Shown: in pieces, positions 1 through 7,576 of the stretch
Numbering within the stretch: the stretch's first letter is position 1
Layout: every line of letters starts with the position of its first letter
IMG/VR virus record: IMGVR_UViG_3300032435_000024
Span: 1-41,266 of that record
DNA: 41,266 nucleotides
Reading direction: 5' to 3' (one strand)
From: a virus
Notes under the pieces: model-generated
What the model saw: only the letters and a program-made list of their open reading frames with translations
Databases searched by the model: none
Told to the model about the DNA's origin: nothing
Made by a program: the position numbers and the translations under genes

Positions 1-26
1 ACAGGCGATTTGACCCGGAAGAACCT

Positions 27-48
27 AAAACCCCCAGGGGGGCCTGGG
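27..48 (-). terminator. Terminator-like hairpin after the fibre gene
   Basis: On the minus strand the stem CCCAGG / CCTGGG (33-38 with 43-48) closes a four-base C loop and is followed by GG and a TTTT run (30-27). It lies about 75 bases past the stop of the fibre gene at 124 and fits a rho-independent terminator ending the late transcript. The T run is short, so termination may be partial. Confidence 0.55.
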
Positions 49-51
49 CGC

Positions 52-95
52 CATATAACCAACCCATATGCGTTTTCATATGGCGCGGTTATATG
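52..95. other. Large nested inverted repeat (dyad) between last and first gene
   Basis: A perfect outer stem CATATAACC (52-60) / GGTTATATG (87-95) encloses a symmetric three-base internal loop (61-63 and 84-86), then a perfect inner stem CCATATG (64-70) / CATATGG (77-83) around a six-base loop CGTTTT. That is 16 paired positions with no mismatch. It lies in the only junction between the end of the late genes and the methyltransferase gene. Possible roles are an operator, a replication or packaging site, or part of a double terminator with the hairpin at 27-48. The sequence does not decide between them. Confidence 0.8.
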
Positions 96-123
96 CTCGT
101 CTAGGATTTGAGAACGCATTGAT

Positions 124-2211
124 TCACCTCGATTGGTCTTCATTGATGTAGCACGCGCCCAGAGCAATCGTCTTGATGCTGCCTGTCTTGGTTAACTGCA
201 CATCGAACTTGCCTTGCCATTGGCCAGGGCAACCTGTCATCGTCAGTCCTGTAGGCGCAATGATTGACACGGTGATTGATGTTGCACTGGCCACTGTGCC
301 TGCTACTGCATAGACGAGCACGTCGTTTGAATCGCGGATCGTCAGCAGCACAGCCCAGCCTGTGGTGTAGTCTGTTGCGACAACCCAGCTTGCTTTCGCA
401 TTTGCGATCCCGTCGTATGTATCGCCCTGAGTCAGCACCAGATTGCCTGACACATTTGGCGATGCAACCTGAATGACCTCGACGCCGGTCAGCGCCGCAA
501 GGATCGCGACTTGATTTGCCGCCGTCGCGTCTCCACCACCAGCACCACCCGGCCCCAACTCCAAGGCCTTTGCCGTGAATCGCCGATTCGGCGTTGTACC
601 CGAAATCATCTCAACCAACGCCCCCCACAGCGTGGCAACTGTCGCCGTTACGCGACCGAGAAGCGTCGTCACGTCGCCTGCGACCGCAGTAACGGCCGCA
701 GACGTAGCCAGCCCGCTCTGCACTGCCGTAACGCTCGCGGAGTCCAGTTCCACCGCTGCCGTCACGCTCGCCACGGCACCACCTGCGAAGGTTGATCGCG
801 ACGAGATTGACGCATCGATTCGGCCCAGTTCCGTAGCAAGTTCGGTCCGCACTTGAAGAGCAGATAGATTAGTTGGGGCGATCGTATTGGCCCCGTCAGT
901 GCCTCTCATATCCGTGTTCGTCGTGACCGTGTCGGCAAGCGTCACTCGTGGAATCGTAGTGCCAGCGGCGAACGTCGCTGTGTCAATAGCCCCGTCTGCA
1001 ATTGCCGCTGCATTGATTGCATCTGCAGCAACCGCACCCACGCTTGCATCGACTCTACCGCCTACGAGTGCGGGTAGTTTGTTGCTGATAGCCGTAAGTT
1101 GGGTGTCCAGATTTGCTGAGGCCATCCCAATCGCAGCACGCACAGCAGCGGCATCGAGACTTGCGACTAGCGTTCCCATTGTCGCATCAGTCAGCACGCC
1201 CTGTGAAACGTAGCTTGGATCAGGCACGCGAAGTGATCCAGTGAACTCGTTAGACGCCCCGAATGCAGTAGCGTGTCGCACGTTGGCTTGTGTTGGCTGA
1301 CCTAGATTCGTTCCACCTGTAAAAAGTGATCGTGCAATTCCAGCACTGCCCGAACTGTCTACTCTATACGTGTGAGTCAGTGTGCCTGCCGGATTTAGCA
1401 GGAGGCAAGGCATCGCAATACCAACCGCTCCAGTTAAGCTTGAGATTGTGTCCCCATACAACAGGACTTTGCCGTTAGTTGGATTCAGAGACGCCCCAAT
1501 TGCTGGCCACGTAGATGCGATACAATTTCCAGTTACCTTGACGGTGAGGGTTCCTGAGACCAAACGAATACCTTCCGACTGAGCACCTCCAGTGACGTTT
1601 CCGATCACGTTTACGGTACACGTACCACCTGCACTATAGATCGCAGGAGCATTGTTTCCGGCCCCGCCTACGACGTTTCCGGTTACATTAAGTGTGCCAC
1701 TATCAATACGGTACAACCATAGGGAACCGCTGGAATTTGTGTTGGTGATGTTGCCAGTCAGATTCACCACACCGCTTGTTTGATAAAAGGCATACGATAG
1801 AGTGTCACTAACAATGTTTCCCGTAATCGTTAGTGACCCGGAACTGGACATTATCAGCCCGTAATTGCTCACGCTTGTGCCGTACACCGTGCCGATCAGA
1901 GTCACATCGGCACTACCAGATATCGTCAAGAAACTGGAACTTGTGGCACAGTAAATGTCTGCAGTTATGACTACACCAGTAGAGATAGTGCCCGTTCCGT
2001 TCGTCGTGGCTCCGCCAAACGTGGTGCTACGTAACGACGCACACGTTACATTGACGTTGATCGTGATTGCTGTGCGACCATTCCACATCAGCACATCGGT
2101 AGGGTCGAGAGCGGCGAATGTCAGCCACGAACCAGAGCCGTTAGCAGCACTGTTCCATTGATTGACTGAGTCGATATTGACGCTAGAATTCTGAGCGAAC
2201 CACGTTGCCAT
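124..2211 (-). CDS. Probable tail fibre / receptor-binding protein
   Basis: A protein of 695 residues, very rich in Ala, Thr, Ser, Val and Gly. About residues 50-270 contain many short repeats with V-x-G-N-V or I-x-G-N-I turns, typical of beta-helix fibre shafts. The centre (about 340-560) has Ala/Thr/Asp-rich repeats of the kind seen in phage baseplate and fibre proteins. The last 110 residues look like a compact beta domain, possibly the tip. The start overlaps the stop of the gene at 2211-2870 as TAATG. It is the last gene before the terminator at 27-48. The role is inferred from composition and position; no catalytic motif is visible. Confidence 0.6.
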   Translation of the reverse strand: MATWFAQNSSVNIDSVNQWNSAANGSGSWLTFAALDPTDVLMWNGRTAITINVNVTCASLRSTTFGGATTNGTGTISTGVVITADIYCATSSSFLTISGSADVTLIGTVYGTSVSNYGLIMSSSGSLTITGNIVSDTLSYAFYQTSGVVNLTGNITNTNSSGSLWLYRIDSGTLNVTGNVVGGAGNNAPAIYSAGGTCTVNVIGNVTGGAQSEGIRLVSGTLTVKVTGNCIASTWPAIGASLNPTNGKVLLYGDTISSLTGAVGIAMPCLLLNPAGTLTHTYRVDSSGSAGIARSLFTGGTNLGQPTQANVRHATAFGASNEFTGSLRVPDPSYVSQGVLTDATMGTLVASLDAAAVRAAIGMASANLDTQLTAISNKLPALVGGRVDASVGAVAADAINAAAIADGAIDTATFAAGTTIPRVTLADTVTTNTDMRGTDGANTIAPTNLSALQVRTELATELGRIDASISSRSTFAGGAVASVTAAVELDSASVTAVQSGLATSAAVTAVAGDVTTLLGRVTATVATLWGALVEMISGTTPNRRFTAKALELGPGGAGGGDATAANQVAILAALTGVEVIQVASPNVSGNLVLTQGDTYDGIANAKASWVVATDYTTGWAVLLTIRDSNDVLVYAVAGTVASATSITVSIIAPTGLTMTGCPGQWQGKFDVQLTKTGSIKTIALGACYINEDQSR

Positions 2212-2870
2212 TACAGACCCCCAACATACGCACTCACCGCTGCATCAACCGCATCCATCAACGCCTGTTCAGCCTCACTCAATTGCTGCCCTGCAATGAT
2301 CGCACGGGACTCGCCTTGACTCAGCACCTGACCGGCTAGCAGGTTCACCGCAGTCACTCTGCAAACCAACTGTCTAGTGCCATCGTGCTGACGATTAAGG
2401 CTCAACAGTACCTGATGCCCGACGCTGTCAGGGATTGCGTCATCAGCCTCGATCGCAGCTTGGCATTGCGATGCTGTGACAGTCTCACCAGCCAGCGAAA
2501 CCATCCGCACTCCAAGCGACTTAACCGCAGCCGATTCCTCAGCCGACCATCCTCCAGTAGTAGCCACCAAATCAATCAGTGCCTGCCGGTCGTCTGTGCT
2601 AATATCGATCCCGCCTGCCTCGATCAGCATCACGCTGTGAGCGTCTCGGATCTCGCCAGCGAGCGGATGTGCAGACGCACCGATCGTCCGCATCGTCCCG
2701 GCCACTTTCTGGCGGATCTCCTCACCGAGTGCAACGCGAATCCTGCTGTATGTCAGCGGAGTAGTGTCGCGATGTGCGATGTTCGCAGCGTTCAAAATTG
2801 CCGCGACTGCGGACCATTGTCCTGCCTGAGCGTCGGCCAATGCGTATTCACGAATCAGTTCAATCAGCAT
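2211..2870 (-). CDS. Hypothetical late protein, upstream of fibre
   Basis: A protein of 219 residues that I do not recognise. It is mostly helical in character, with many Ala, Asp and Glu residues. No signal peptide or membrane segment is visible. GGAGAC lies just upstream of ATG 2870. The stop overlaps the fibre start (TAATG), so the two are probably translationally coupled. Position suggests a fibre assembly or tail-associated protein, but a lysis or accessory role is equally open. Confidence 0.7.
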   Translation of the reverse strand: MLIELIREYALADAQAGQWSAVAAILNAANIAHRDTTPLTYSRIRVALGEEIRQKVAGTMRTIGASAHPLAGEIRDAHSVMLIEAGGIDISTDDRQALIDLVATTGGWSAEESAAVKSLGVRMVSLAGETVTASQCQAAIEADDAIPDSVGHQVLLSLNRQHDGTRQLVCRVTAVNLLAGQVLSQGESRAIIAGQQLSEAEQALMDAVDAAVSAYVGGL

Positions 2871-2916
2871 AATTGTCTCCAGTGTTTTGTGAGCAGCGGA
2901 TCACCCAGTCCGATGC

Positions 2917-3243
2917 TTAATCTTGTTTCGCCCGTGACGCAATTTCTGACTTCGCCGCCGCGTCCTGTATTTTCTTCGCAGCCAGCCGATCAACCCAGCG
3001 GTCGTATGTCTCCAGTGTCTGCTGCCGTTCCTTCTGATGCGACACGTCGAGCGACTGATAGCCGTCCTGAATCTGCTTCAAGTGTGAGGGAATCGCAATC
3101 GTCATACTGTAATGCCCGATCCATCCGATCGACGTGAGGATTACAATTAGCAGCACATTGTTAAACGGTTGCCCTGCGGCCCATTCGATGATGTGCGTTT
3201 TGATGTCCTTCGCCCTGTCGTCTTTGACTCTCTCGCCTGTCAT
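2917..3243 (-). CDS. Small protein with one membrane span (lysis region)
   Basis: A protein of 108 residues from ATG 3243, which overlaps the upstream stop as TAATG; an earlier in-frame start at 3282 is less likely. One hydrophobic segment (about residues 27-47, VLLIVILTSIGWIG) is followed by a charged, probably coiled-coil tail rich in Lys, Gln and Ala. This layout resembles spanin or Rz-like and holin-associated proteins. It is the last gene of the lysis region before the 2211-2870 gene. Confidence 0.65.
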   Translation of the reverse strand: MTGERVKDDRAKDIKTHIIEWAAGQPFNNVLLIVILTSIGWIGHYSMTIAIPSHLKQIQDGYQSLDVSHQKERQQTLETYDRWVDRLAAKKIQDAAAKSEIASRAKQD

Positions 3244-3566
3244 TATCGTGTGGCTCCTGCTTCCAAATGTAAATAATCCCACACCCAGCCAGCGACGCGG
3301 ATCATCAATGCGTACTGCGGAAACACCATTGCAAGCATTATCGCCAACGGGCCAACGATGCGGCGAATGGCCTCCGATCGTGACTGTGGCGGCTTGGTCG
3401 ACTCCATTACATCAAGCGACTTTTCCACCGTGCGGTCGACGGTGTTGCGATTCGCTTTTCTGGCCTTCGACTCGCCCTGAACTGAGACCGCCCACGCATT
3501 GCACGAGAATACGAAGCAAGCAGAGTCCCTAATGTTTTCGCGATCGATTTTCGTGAATACGGTCAT
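3243..3566 (-). CDS. Small membrane protein, holin-like candidate
   Basis: A protein of 107 residues. The N-terminal half is charged (many Arg, Lys, Glu). Residues about 70-95 (VGPLAIMLAMVFPQYALM and following) form one long or two short membrane segments, with a short tail outside. GAGGAAA precedes ATG 3566; this site lies inside the tiny gene that ends at 3567. The stop overlaps the next start as TAATG. A role in holin or spanin function is inferred from position and topology only. Confidence 0.65.
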   Translation of the reverse strand: MTVFTKIDRENIRDSACFVFSCNAWAVSVQGESKARKANRNTVDRTVEKSLDVMESTKPPQSRSEAIRRIVGPLAIMLAMVFPQYALMIRVAGWVWDYLHLEAGATR

Positions 3567-3653
3567 CTATCGTTTCCTCGGCGGCGCAGGACTCGCGGGT
3601 AAATGCGCTGGCTTCGGATGCGGTGGTGGCGGGTTTGGTTTCTTGGCACTCAT
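3567..3653 (-). CDS. 28-residue proline-rich basic microprotein
   Basis: A tiny open frame with Pro-rich composition (PNPPPPHPKP near the start, PAPPRKR at the end), 11 prolines and a strongly basic charge. Its ATG (3651-3653) overlaps the upstream stop as ATGA, and its stop TAG (3567-3569) directly touches the ATG of the next gene. This exact fit between neighbours argues for real translation, although no family is recognisable. It may instead be only a spacer that carries the ribosome-binding site of the next gene. Confidence 0.5.
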   Translation of the reverse strand: MSAKKPNPPPPHPKPAHLPASPAPPRKR

Positions 3654-3937
3654 TCGAATTCGATCCTAACATCCGCCCACAAGCCAACCCGGAATTCGAT
3701 CCGGTCTCTGTATTGCCTGATCTCGCTCACCGACGAATCAGGCCCAGGCGTTGACACACGCACTGCCTGAGGAAAGACCCACGCGATATAGTCCCCTTGC
3801 ACCACTGGAGTCGGCAGAGCACAGCTCCCGAGTCTGATGGCCATGCCGCCGACGGTTACTTTGCCGGCGTGAAACAGATCGAAAATTGTCGCGTTTGCCG
3901 ATGACTCAACGACCCGTGTGATTTGCAAGATGCTCAT
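3650..3937 (-). CDS. Hypothetical protein
   Basis: A protein of 95 residues from ATG 3937, which overlaps the stop of the thioredoxin-fold lipoprotein gene as ATGA. The longest frame would start at 4003, inside that gene, and is unlikely. The composition suggests a small beta-rich domain with alternating Val, Ile and charged residues, without membrane segments. No family is recognised. It sits inside the lysis operon. Confidence 0.65.
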   Translation of the reverse strand: MSILQITRVVESSANATIFDLFHAGKVTVGGMAIRLGSCALPTPVVQGDYIAWVFPQAVRVSTPGPDSSVSEIRQYRDRIEFRVGLWADVRIEFE

Positions 3938-4764
3938 CGGCGGAATCCAAACAGACCGCGGCGGCCAGTGCGAGGACTCGTTGGACACACTCCACCAGGG
4001 CATGACGAGCCACGATTTGTGGACACGCCCTGCGATGCAAGATTAACGCCATGCGAGTCCCGCAGATGATTGGCGAGAGACTGCTGCGTTGAGCCTGGCC
4101 AAGTCCAGTTCCCGCCACCGTGAAGCCTGTTATGCTGCGCCACGAGGCTCTCGTGGCGCACAATTTGTTTTGTGCTTTCCGCCTTCATCACAACCGGATT
4201 TGTGGCCGCTCGCAACCGCGACACAGTCGTATTATCAAATCCGTACATCACAGCCCAACCTGTCGGACTCGATGCCGTTGGATACCGAATCGCAGGGTAT
4301 GCACGCGGCCTCCAGTCCTCAGAATACTCGACAGCGAACCCGTCGAATTCTCCCGCGTCGACAGCTTCCTTCAGTCGATCGCATGGCGGGCACGCAAAAT
4401 CGGCCAGCGATACCAAAAGACGGACAGCCCCAGGCTCAGCGACGATCGTTGTCGCGATGTGCGAATCATTCGCGTTATTGCCTGGGGCTGTTCGAGACGC
4501 TGGATCACTCTCCTTTCCCTGCGGATCGGAACTGACCAAGGACGCCTTCAATGTTTCAACTGCATCGGCGATGCGTTTCTGTTGCGTTGCAAGCTCGCTG
4601 ATCGAGCCCTCGATGTTGGCGGTCTGGACGAGTATTTCGACCGATTGCGAATCGATCTTTGCCAAGTTGACGTCAAAGGTCATTGCTGGCAGAACGGACT
4701 TGCCGGCGTCTGTGCCTCGGCAGCCAATCGTTGCAATCAGTGAAATGAAAATCAGCGATCTCAT
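3934..4764 (-). CDS. Lipoprotein with thioredoxin-like domain (CPPC centre)
   Basis: A protein of 276 residues. The N-terminus has a short hydrophobic stretch ending in ATIGC (Cys 15), a plausible though imperfect lipobox, which would place the protein on the outside of a membrane. Residues about 40-75 look like a coiled coil. Residues about 105-200 match a thioredoxin fold: a beta strand, then DFACPPCDRL (CPPC 125-128), and a candidate cis-proline at 157 (AYPAI). The C-terminal part has an H-rich segment (LANHLRDSHG) and a tail containing CPGGVC. AGGA precedes ATG 4764. It lies directly behind the cysteine peptidase gene (14-base gap), so thiol control of that enzyme or disulfide formation in virion proteins are both conceivable. 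Confidence 0.75.
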   Translation of the reverse strand: MRSLIFISLIATIGCRGTDAGKSVLPAMTFDVNLAKIDSQSVEILVQTANIEGSISELATQQKRIADAVETLKASLVSSDPQGKESDPASRTAPGNNANDSHIATTIVAEPGAVRLLVSLADFACPPCDRLKEAVDAGEFDGFAVEYSEDWRPRAYPAIRYPTASSPTGWAVMYGFDNTTVSRLRAATNPVVMKAESTKQIVRHESLVAQHNRLHGGGNWTWPGSTQQSLANHLRDSHGVNLASQGVSTNRGSSCPGGVCPTSPRTGRRGLFGFRR

Positions 4765-4778
4765 AACCGAATATCCTA

Positions 4779-5606
4779 TCAGACAGACGTCAACCGAATC
4801 GCTAATCCGCCATTGCAGACCGCTTTACTGCCGCGCAGGACAGCGAGGCCATGACGACCGTAGTTTGGCCAACTGTTCAGAATCAACTGACCCCATGAGC
4901 CTCGCTCAATCCGCACCCAGCGAATTCCACATACACTGTGACGCCACCAATTATAATCACGAGGCCCTGGGATGTTGTTAAACCCACATGTTGCCACTTG
5001 TGCCATCGTCAGATTTTGGTCGTAGACCTGGCGAGTTAAATCAGTCCAGTCTTCCTCGATCTTATACTGCGCCATGGCTGCCCGTATCGCTGGCGTGTCA
5101 TGTCGGAGATTTCGCGATTGCAGCGGCCACTGGCCAGCAGCGTTGCCCTCAACTGCCATGCCGACTTCTCTCGCAAACTTAGCGCCGAGACCACACCATC
5201 CGCCTTCATTGGCCCCGCGCTTGATGATTGCCGCTCCAGCGTGCGGGTTGTATCGCACCATCGGCAGATTTCGCTTCAGCCGATCCATCATCATTGAGTG
5301 ACCAACCGAGTAGTTCCAGCAGTAGCCGTCGCCGTTTTGGTCGAGATTTTTAAAGGCTGGGCCACCGTTCGGGCCGCTCAGATAAATGTGCTCCAAGCTC
5401 GACTGTGTCGCTTCCTGCTCGTCAAATCTGGCATCCCATTCCGACTGCGGAATCAAAACCATTTCGGCCGGCGGCGCGAACATCGTTTCAGGGTCTACGG
5501 AATAGTCACGAGGCGTCATTCCGAAAATTGCACCATCTGGATGCGTCAGACTCGTGGCCGGTCCATCCGTTTCGATGATCGGGATGTTTTTGTAAGCGCT
5601 CGGCAT
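4779..5606 (-). CDS. Papain-like (C1 family) cysteine peptidase, lysin candidate
   Basis: A protein of 275 residues. The centre carries the full papain signature: Gln 90 six residues before Cys 96 in DQNGDGYCWNYS (the same spacing as Gln19/Cys25 of papain), His 223 in NWWRHSVCG, and Asn 244 in LILNSWPNYG. There is no signal peptide, so export would need a holin. The location between membrane proteins suggests a lytic or virion-associated peptidase acting on the host envelope, instead of the usual muramidase or amidase, none of which is visible. The start overlaps the previous stop (TAATG). The family call is strong; the lysis role is inferred. Confidence 0.8.
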   Translation of the reverse strand: MPSAYKNIPIIETDGPATSLTHPDGAIFGMTPRDYSVDPETMFAPPAEMVLIPQSEWDARFDEQEATQSSLEHIYLSGPNGGPAFKNLDQNGDGYCWNYSVGHSMMMDRLKRNLPMVRYNPHAGAAIIKRGANEGGWCGLGAKFAREVGMAVEGNAAGQWPLQSRNLRHDTPAIRAAMAQYKIEEDWTDLTRQVYDQNLTMAQVATCGFNNIPGPRDYNWWRHSVCGIRWVRIERGSWGQLILNSWPNYGRHGLAVLRGSKAVCNGGLAIRLTSV

Positions 5607-6055
5607 TACTTGCCCCCGTATTTTTTGAGTGTGGCCAGAGCATCATCAGCATTGAGTGGATACGGCAGCACTGTCGCCCGACTGTTCACTTCGATGACTA
5701 TGCACGGTACCGTCTGAATTTTCGGAAGCACGGCAAGCCACAGTGCCTTCATTGTCGGCTTTTCATTCGCCACGTTTTGCTGCATGTCGTATTCACGCCA
5801 GCCGGTCGTGTTGCCGTCGCCCGTCGTGTTGGCGTTCAGATAGTCCCGGATTGCTTTTGCCCCCGGAATTGCAGTCTGTGCGGCTGTTAGTGTTGATCCC
5901 GACTCTTTCACGAAGATGGCGCGGAAAGACGTGACTGGCTGCGGGTCGACTGGCTCGACTGGCGATGGTGGCACTGGCGCGACGCCGCCGCGCATCGGAA
6001 TCACCAATAATAACCCGCCGAGTATTGCCACGATTGCGGGAGCGTATCTTTTCAT
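5606..6055 (-). CDS. Exported or membrane-anchored protein, possibly thioredoxin-fold
   Basis: A protein of 149 residues. An N-terminal hydrophobic segment (residues about 5-20, after MKRY) acts as a signal or anchor and is followed by a Pro/Val linker (PVPPSPVEPVDPQPV). The rest has beta-alpha character. Near the end, VPCIVIEV followed by a helix (DDALATLKKYGGK) resembles the strand-helix end of thioredoxin-like domains, but no CxxC pair is present. GAGG precedes ATG 6055, which overlaps the previous stop as ATGA. Confidence 0.65.
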   Translation of the reverse strand: MKRYAPAIVAILGGLLLVIPMRGGVAPVPPSPVEPVDPQPVTSFRAIFVKESGSTLTAAQTAIPGAKAIRDYLNANTTGDGNTTGWREYDMQQNVANEKPTMKALWLAVLPKIQTVPCIVIEVNSRATVLPYPLNADDALATLKKYGGK

Positions 6056-6369
6056 ACGGTCCTCGCCTCCAACTCCGCAATCCGAGCCATGCGAGCCTGA
6101 TCACGAGTAGCCCCATTGCGAAGGCACGCAAGCACAGATTCTTCGGATGCGTCGCCCATCGCCGAATGAATATCGATCACCCATTCCTGAGCCCCGGGCG
6201 GAGGCGGCTCGTCAGCAGATCGATGTGACGGATCGTCGGGCTCGACAGGGCGGCCCGGATTTGGGGCCTTCACCGGACGCGATCGCCATGCCTGCACAGC
6301 GGCCCAGATTGCTCCGCCTGCAATTAGGATCCCGCCGAGAATCGGCTGCCAGTTTATCGAGACGCTCAT
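6052..6369 (-). CDS. Small single-span membrane protein
   Basis: A protein of 105 residues. It has one membrane segment at the N-terminus (about residues 9-26, ILGGILIAGGAIWAAV), then a Pro-rich hydrophilic linker and a soluble C-terminal helix pair. GGAGAT lies seven bases before ATG 6369, and the stop overlaps the next start as ATGA. It resembles small phage holin or spanin-like proteins, but no family can be named. Confidence 0.65.
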   Translation of the reverse strand: MSVSINWQPILGGILIAGGAIWAAVQAWRSRPVKAPNPGRPVEPDDPSHRSADEPPPPGAQEWVIDIHSAMGDASEESVLACLRNGATRDQARMARIAELEARTV

Positions 6370-6373
6370 CGGA

Positions 6374-6574
6374 TCAATCTCCGATCGGCAGAACGGTGAT
6401 CAATCTCAGGCCGATATTAAGCACGCTCAAACCGGCGACGAGGGCCGCGGCAGCCTTGGGGTATTCACTGACGATCGCCTGCCCTTGGAGCACCGTCAGC
6501 GTCGCGATGGCTGCTGTGAGGCTATTCAGCCAGATCGTTTTCGACATCCACCAGGCTTTTTGTTTTTGCGGCAT
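6374..6574 (-). CDS. Holin-like protein with two membrane segments
   Basis: A protein of 66 residues from ATG 6574 (GGTGAG six bases upstream); a GTG at 6592 would add six residues. After a basic start (QKQKAWWMSKTIWLN), two hydrophobic segments follow: about 16-32 and 40-60. The pattern SKTIW followed by membrane segments is common in small phage holins. This is the first gene of the lysis operon, and the peptidase is encoded three genes downstream. Confidence 0.6.
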   Translation of the reverse strand: MPQKQKAWWMSKTIWLNSLTAAIATLTVLQGQAIVSEYPKAAAALVAGLSVLNIGLRLITVLPIGD

Positions 6575-6647
6575 GGCATTCTCACCGAACACGGGGCGAA
6601 ATCGGAGGATTTATTTCGCGTGAGGATACCACTGCAGCTGCCGGGCG

Positions 6648-6857
6648 TCAATCAGTAACGCCGGATGTCGTCGCTTTCGCCCACGCCAGAAACGCCGCAG
6701 ACGCCCGCACGCGGGCCTCAATCGCTGATCCGGGTGTTTGTCCGCCGGACGCCAGGAACGCCCAGACGCCGGCCGACAGTGCGACGCTTCGGTCGATTTT
6801 TTTACCGTGGGGACCGGGTTTTACCCCGGAATTCTTTCTTGCTCCGCCTCGTGGCAT
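6648..6857 (-). CDS. Small basic protein, ribbon-helix-helix-like
   Basis: A protein of 69 residues from ATG 6857, preceded by GAAGGAA. It begins with a GGARKNSG-type basic arm, followed by DRSVALSAGVWAFL and a helix (SAIEARVRAS), a layout like ribbon-helix-helix DNA-binding proteins. The longer frame to 6938 would read through the hairpin at 6877-6909 and is rejected. It could regulate phage genes or bind DNA during packaging. Confidence 0.6.
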   Translation of the reverse strand: MPRGGARKNSGVKPGPHGKKIDRSVALSAGVWAFLASGGQTPGSAIEARVRASAAFLAWAKATTSGVTD

Positions 6858-6876
6858 GTCGGTTCCTTCTGAATTG

Positions 6877-6909
6877 AAAAAAAGGCCCGCCCTCACGTTG
6901 AGACCGGGA
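6877..6909 (-). terminator. Hairpin of the CCCGGTCTCA family with T run
   Basis: On the minus strand CCCGGTCTCA pairs imperfectly with TGAGGGCGGG (loop ACG), followed by CC and seven T (6883-6877). It lies between the 56-residue gene and the 6648-6857 gene. It is one of four related hairpins (also 7125-7149, 18634-18658, 18919-18941) and the only one with a long T run, so it is the best terminator of the set. Confidence 0.7.
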
Positions 6910-6921
6910 TGATTGTTGCGA

Positions 6922-7092
6922 CTAGTCCTCTGTCTCAATCGCGACGTCGGAACGATCTAGGCCGTAATCTGTGCAGTAATGACTGATTGCATCTTCGTGC
7001 GTCCAGTCTGCATCGGCGAACCAGCATTTTTCGATTGAGCTCTTCGCAGGGTTAACGCATACGACCAGAAATCCTGTTTGTTCGGTGATCAC
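6922..7092 (-). CDS. Hypothetical acidic protein, 56 residues
   Basis: A GTG-start frame with AAGGAG eight bases upstream, ending in TAG at 6922-6924. The product is acidic, with three Cys, three Trp/Phe pairs and a likely alpha-beta fold (GFLVVCVNPAKSS at the start, then a segment WTHEDAISHYC). It lies between two hairpins of the CCCGGTCTCA family, one on each side, like the other small genes of this type. Function is unknown. Confidence 0.65.
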   Translation of the reverse strand: MITEQTGFLVVCVNPAKSSIEKCWFADADWTHEDAISHYCTDYGLDRSDVAIETED

Positions 7093-7124
7093 TTGTTAAT
7101 TCTCCTTATGGTTTTGTTTTGAAA

Positions 7125-7149
7125 GCCCGATCCCACTGTGAGACCGGGT
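7125..7149 (-). other. Hairpin of the CCCGGTCTCA family
   Basis: On the minus strand CCCGGTCTCA, loop CAG, then TGGGATCGGG gives a nine-pair stem with one imperfect position, followed by CTTTC. It lies 14 bases after the stop of the 7164-7451 gene and before the ribosome-binding site of the next. It could be a weak terminator, an RNA processing site or an mRNA end protector. Confidence 0.65.
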
Positions 7150-7163
7150 AGGCGTCCGGTGAC

Positions 7164-7451
7164 TTATGTGTACAGTTCGTGGTCACCGTGAATGGAGGCC
7201 TCTTCTCGCTGGTGTCGTGAAGGTTTAGGCAATCCAGTGACGACTGACGTAATAACTGGCGGGGCCGCTTCTACGGCCGGCCCAGCGGACTTGCCGAACA
7301 CGTGTGCAGCATGCGTTTCGGCTTCCGCAGCCGTGGCAAACTGAAACGATTCAGCTCGCTCGTAGGTGCTGTAGAACGATGGCTTTTGCTCGCCGTTCTT
7401 GACAATGGCTTTCGCGAACATTTTACCGTTTGTGTGAGATGCGTAGAACAT
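7164..7451 (-). CDS. Hypothetical protein
   Basis: A protein of 95 residues with AGGAGA eight bases before ATG 7451. The N-terminal half is a small alpha-beta unit with aromatic residues (FYASHTNGKMFAKAIVKNG, FQFATAAEAETHA); the C-terminal half is a flexible Pro/Val linker with a charged end. It is the first gene after the promoter at 7494-7522. No family is recognised. Confidence 0.65.
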   Translation of the reverse strand: MFYASHTNGKMFAKAIVKNGEQKPSFYSTYERAESFQFATAAEAETHAAHVFGKSAGPAVEAAPPVITSVVTGLPKPSRHQREEASIHGDHELYT

Positions 7452-7493
7452 GTTTCGTCTCCTTGTGTAGTTGTTTCGTTGTTCGACTCCCCA

Positions 7494-7522
7494 ATGATAT
7501 ACGTCATCGGTCGATTCGTCAA
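7494..7522 (-). promoter_or_regulatory. Sigma-70-type promoter
   Basis: On the minus strand TTGACG (7522-7517) and TATCAT (7499-7494) are separated by 17 bases. Transcription would start near 7487, about 36 bases before the ATG of the 7164-7451 gene, and read into the small gene cluster and the lysis operon. It lies in a 125-base gap without genes. Confidence 0.6.
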
Positions 7523-7576
7523 CTGGTCTTCAAACCATTCGTGAAAGATTTCTCGGAATGGCAGAACGCCAGCAAA

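Larger units (their letters stand above)
1..127. repeat. Terminal direct repeat, left copy
   Basis: The first 127 bases are identical to the last 127 bases of the window (41140-41266). No gene is interrupted: the repeat covers the gap between the fibre gene stop and the methyltransferase gene. The exact length of 127 matches a common assembler k-mer, so the likely reading is the overlap of a circular contig, not a biological terminal repeat. Either way the genome closes on itself. Confidence 0.95.

Noticed and set aside
2385-3137. Plus-strand frame of 250 codons
   Set aside because: Antisense to two packed minus-strand genes; Cys/Ser/Arg-rich shadow.
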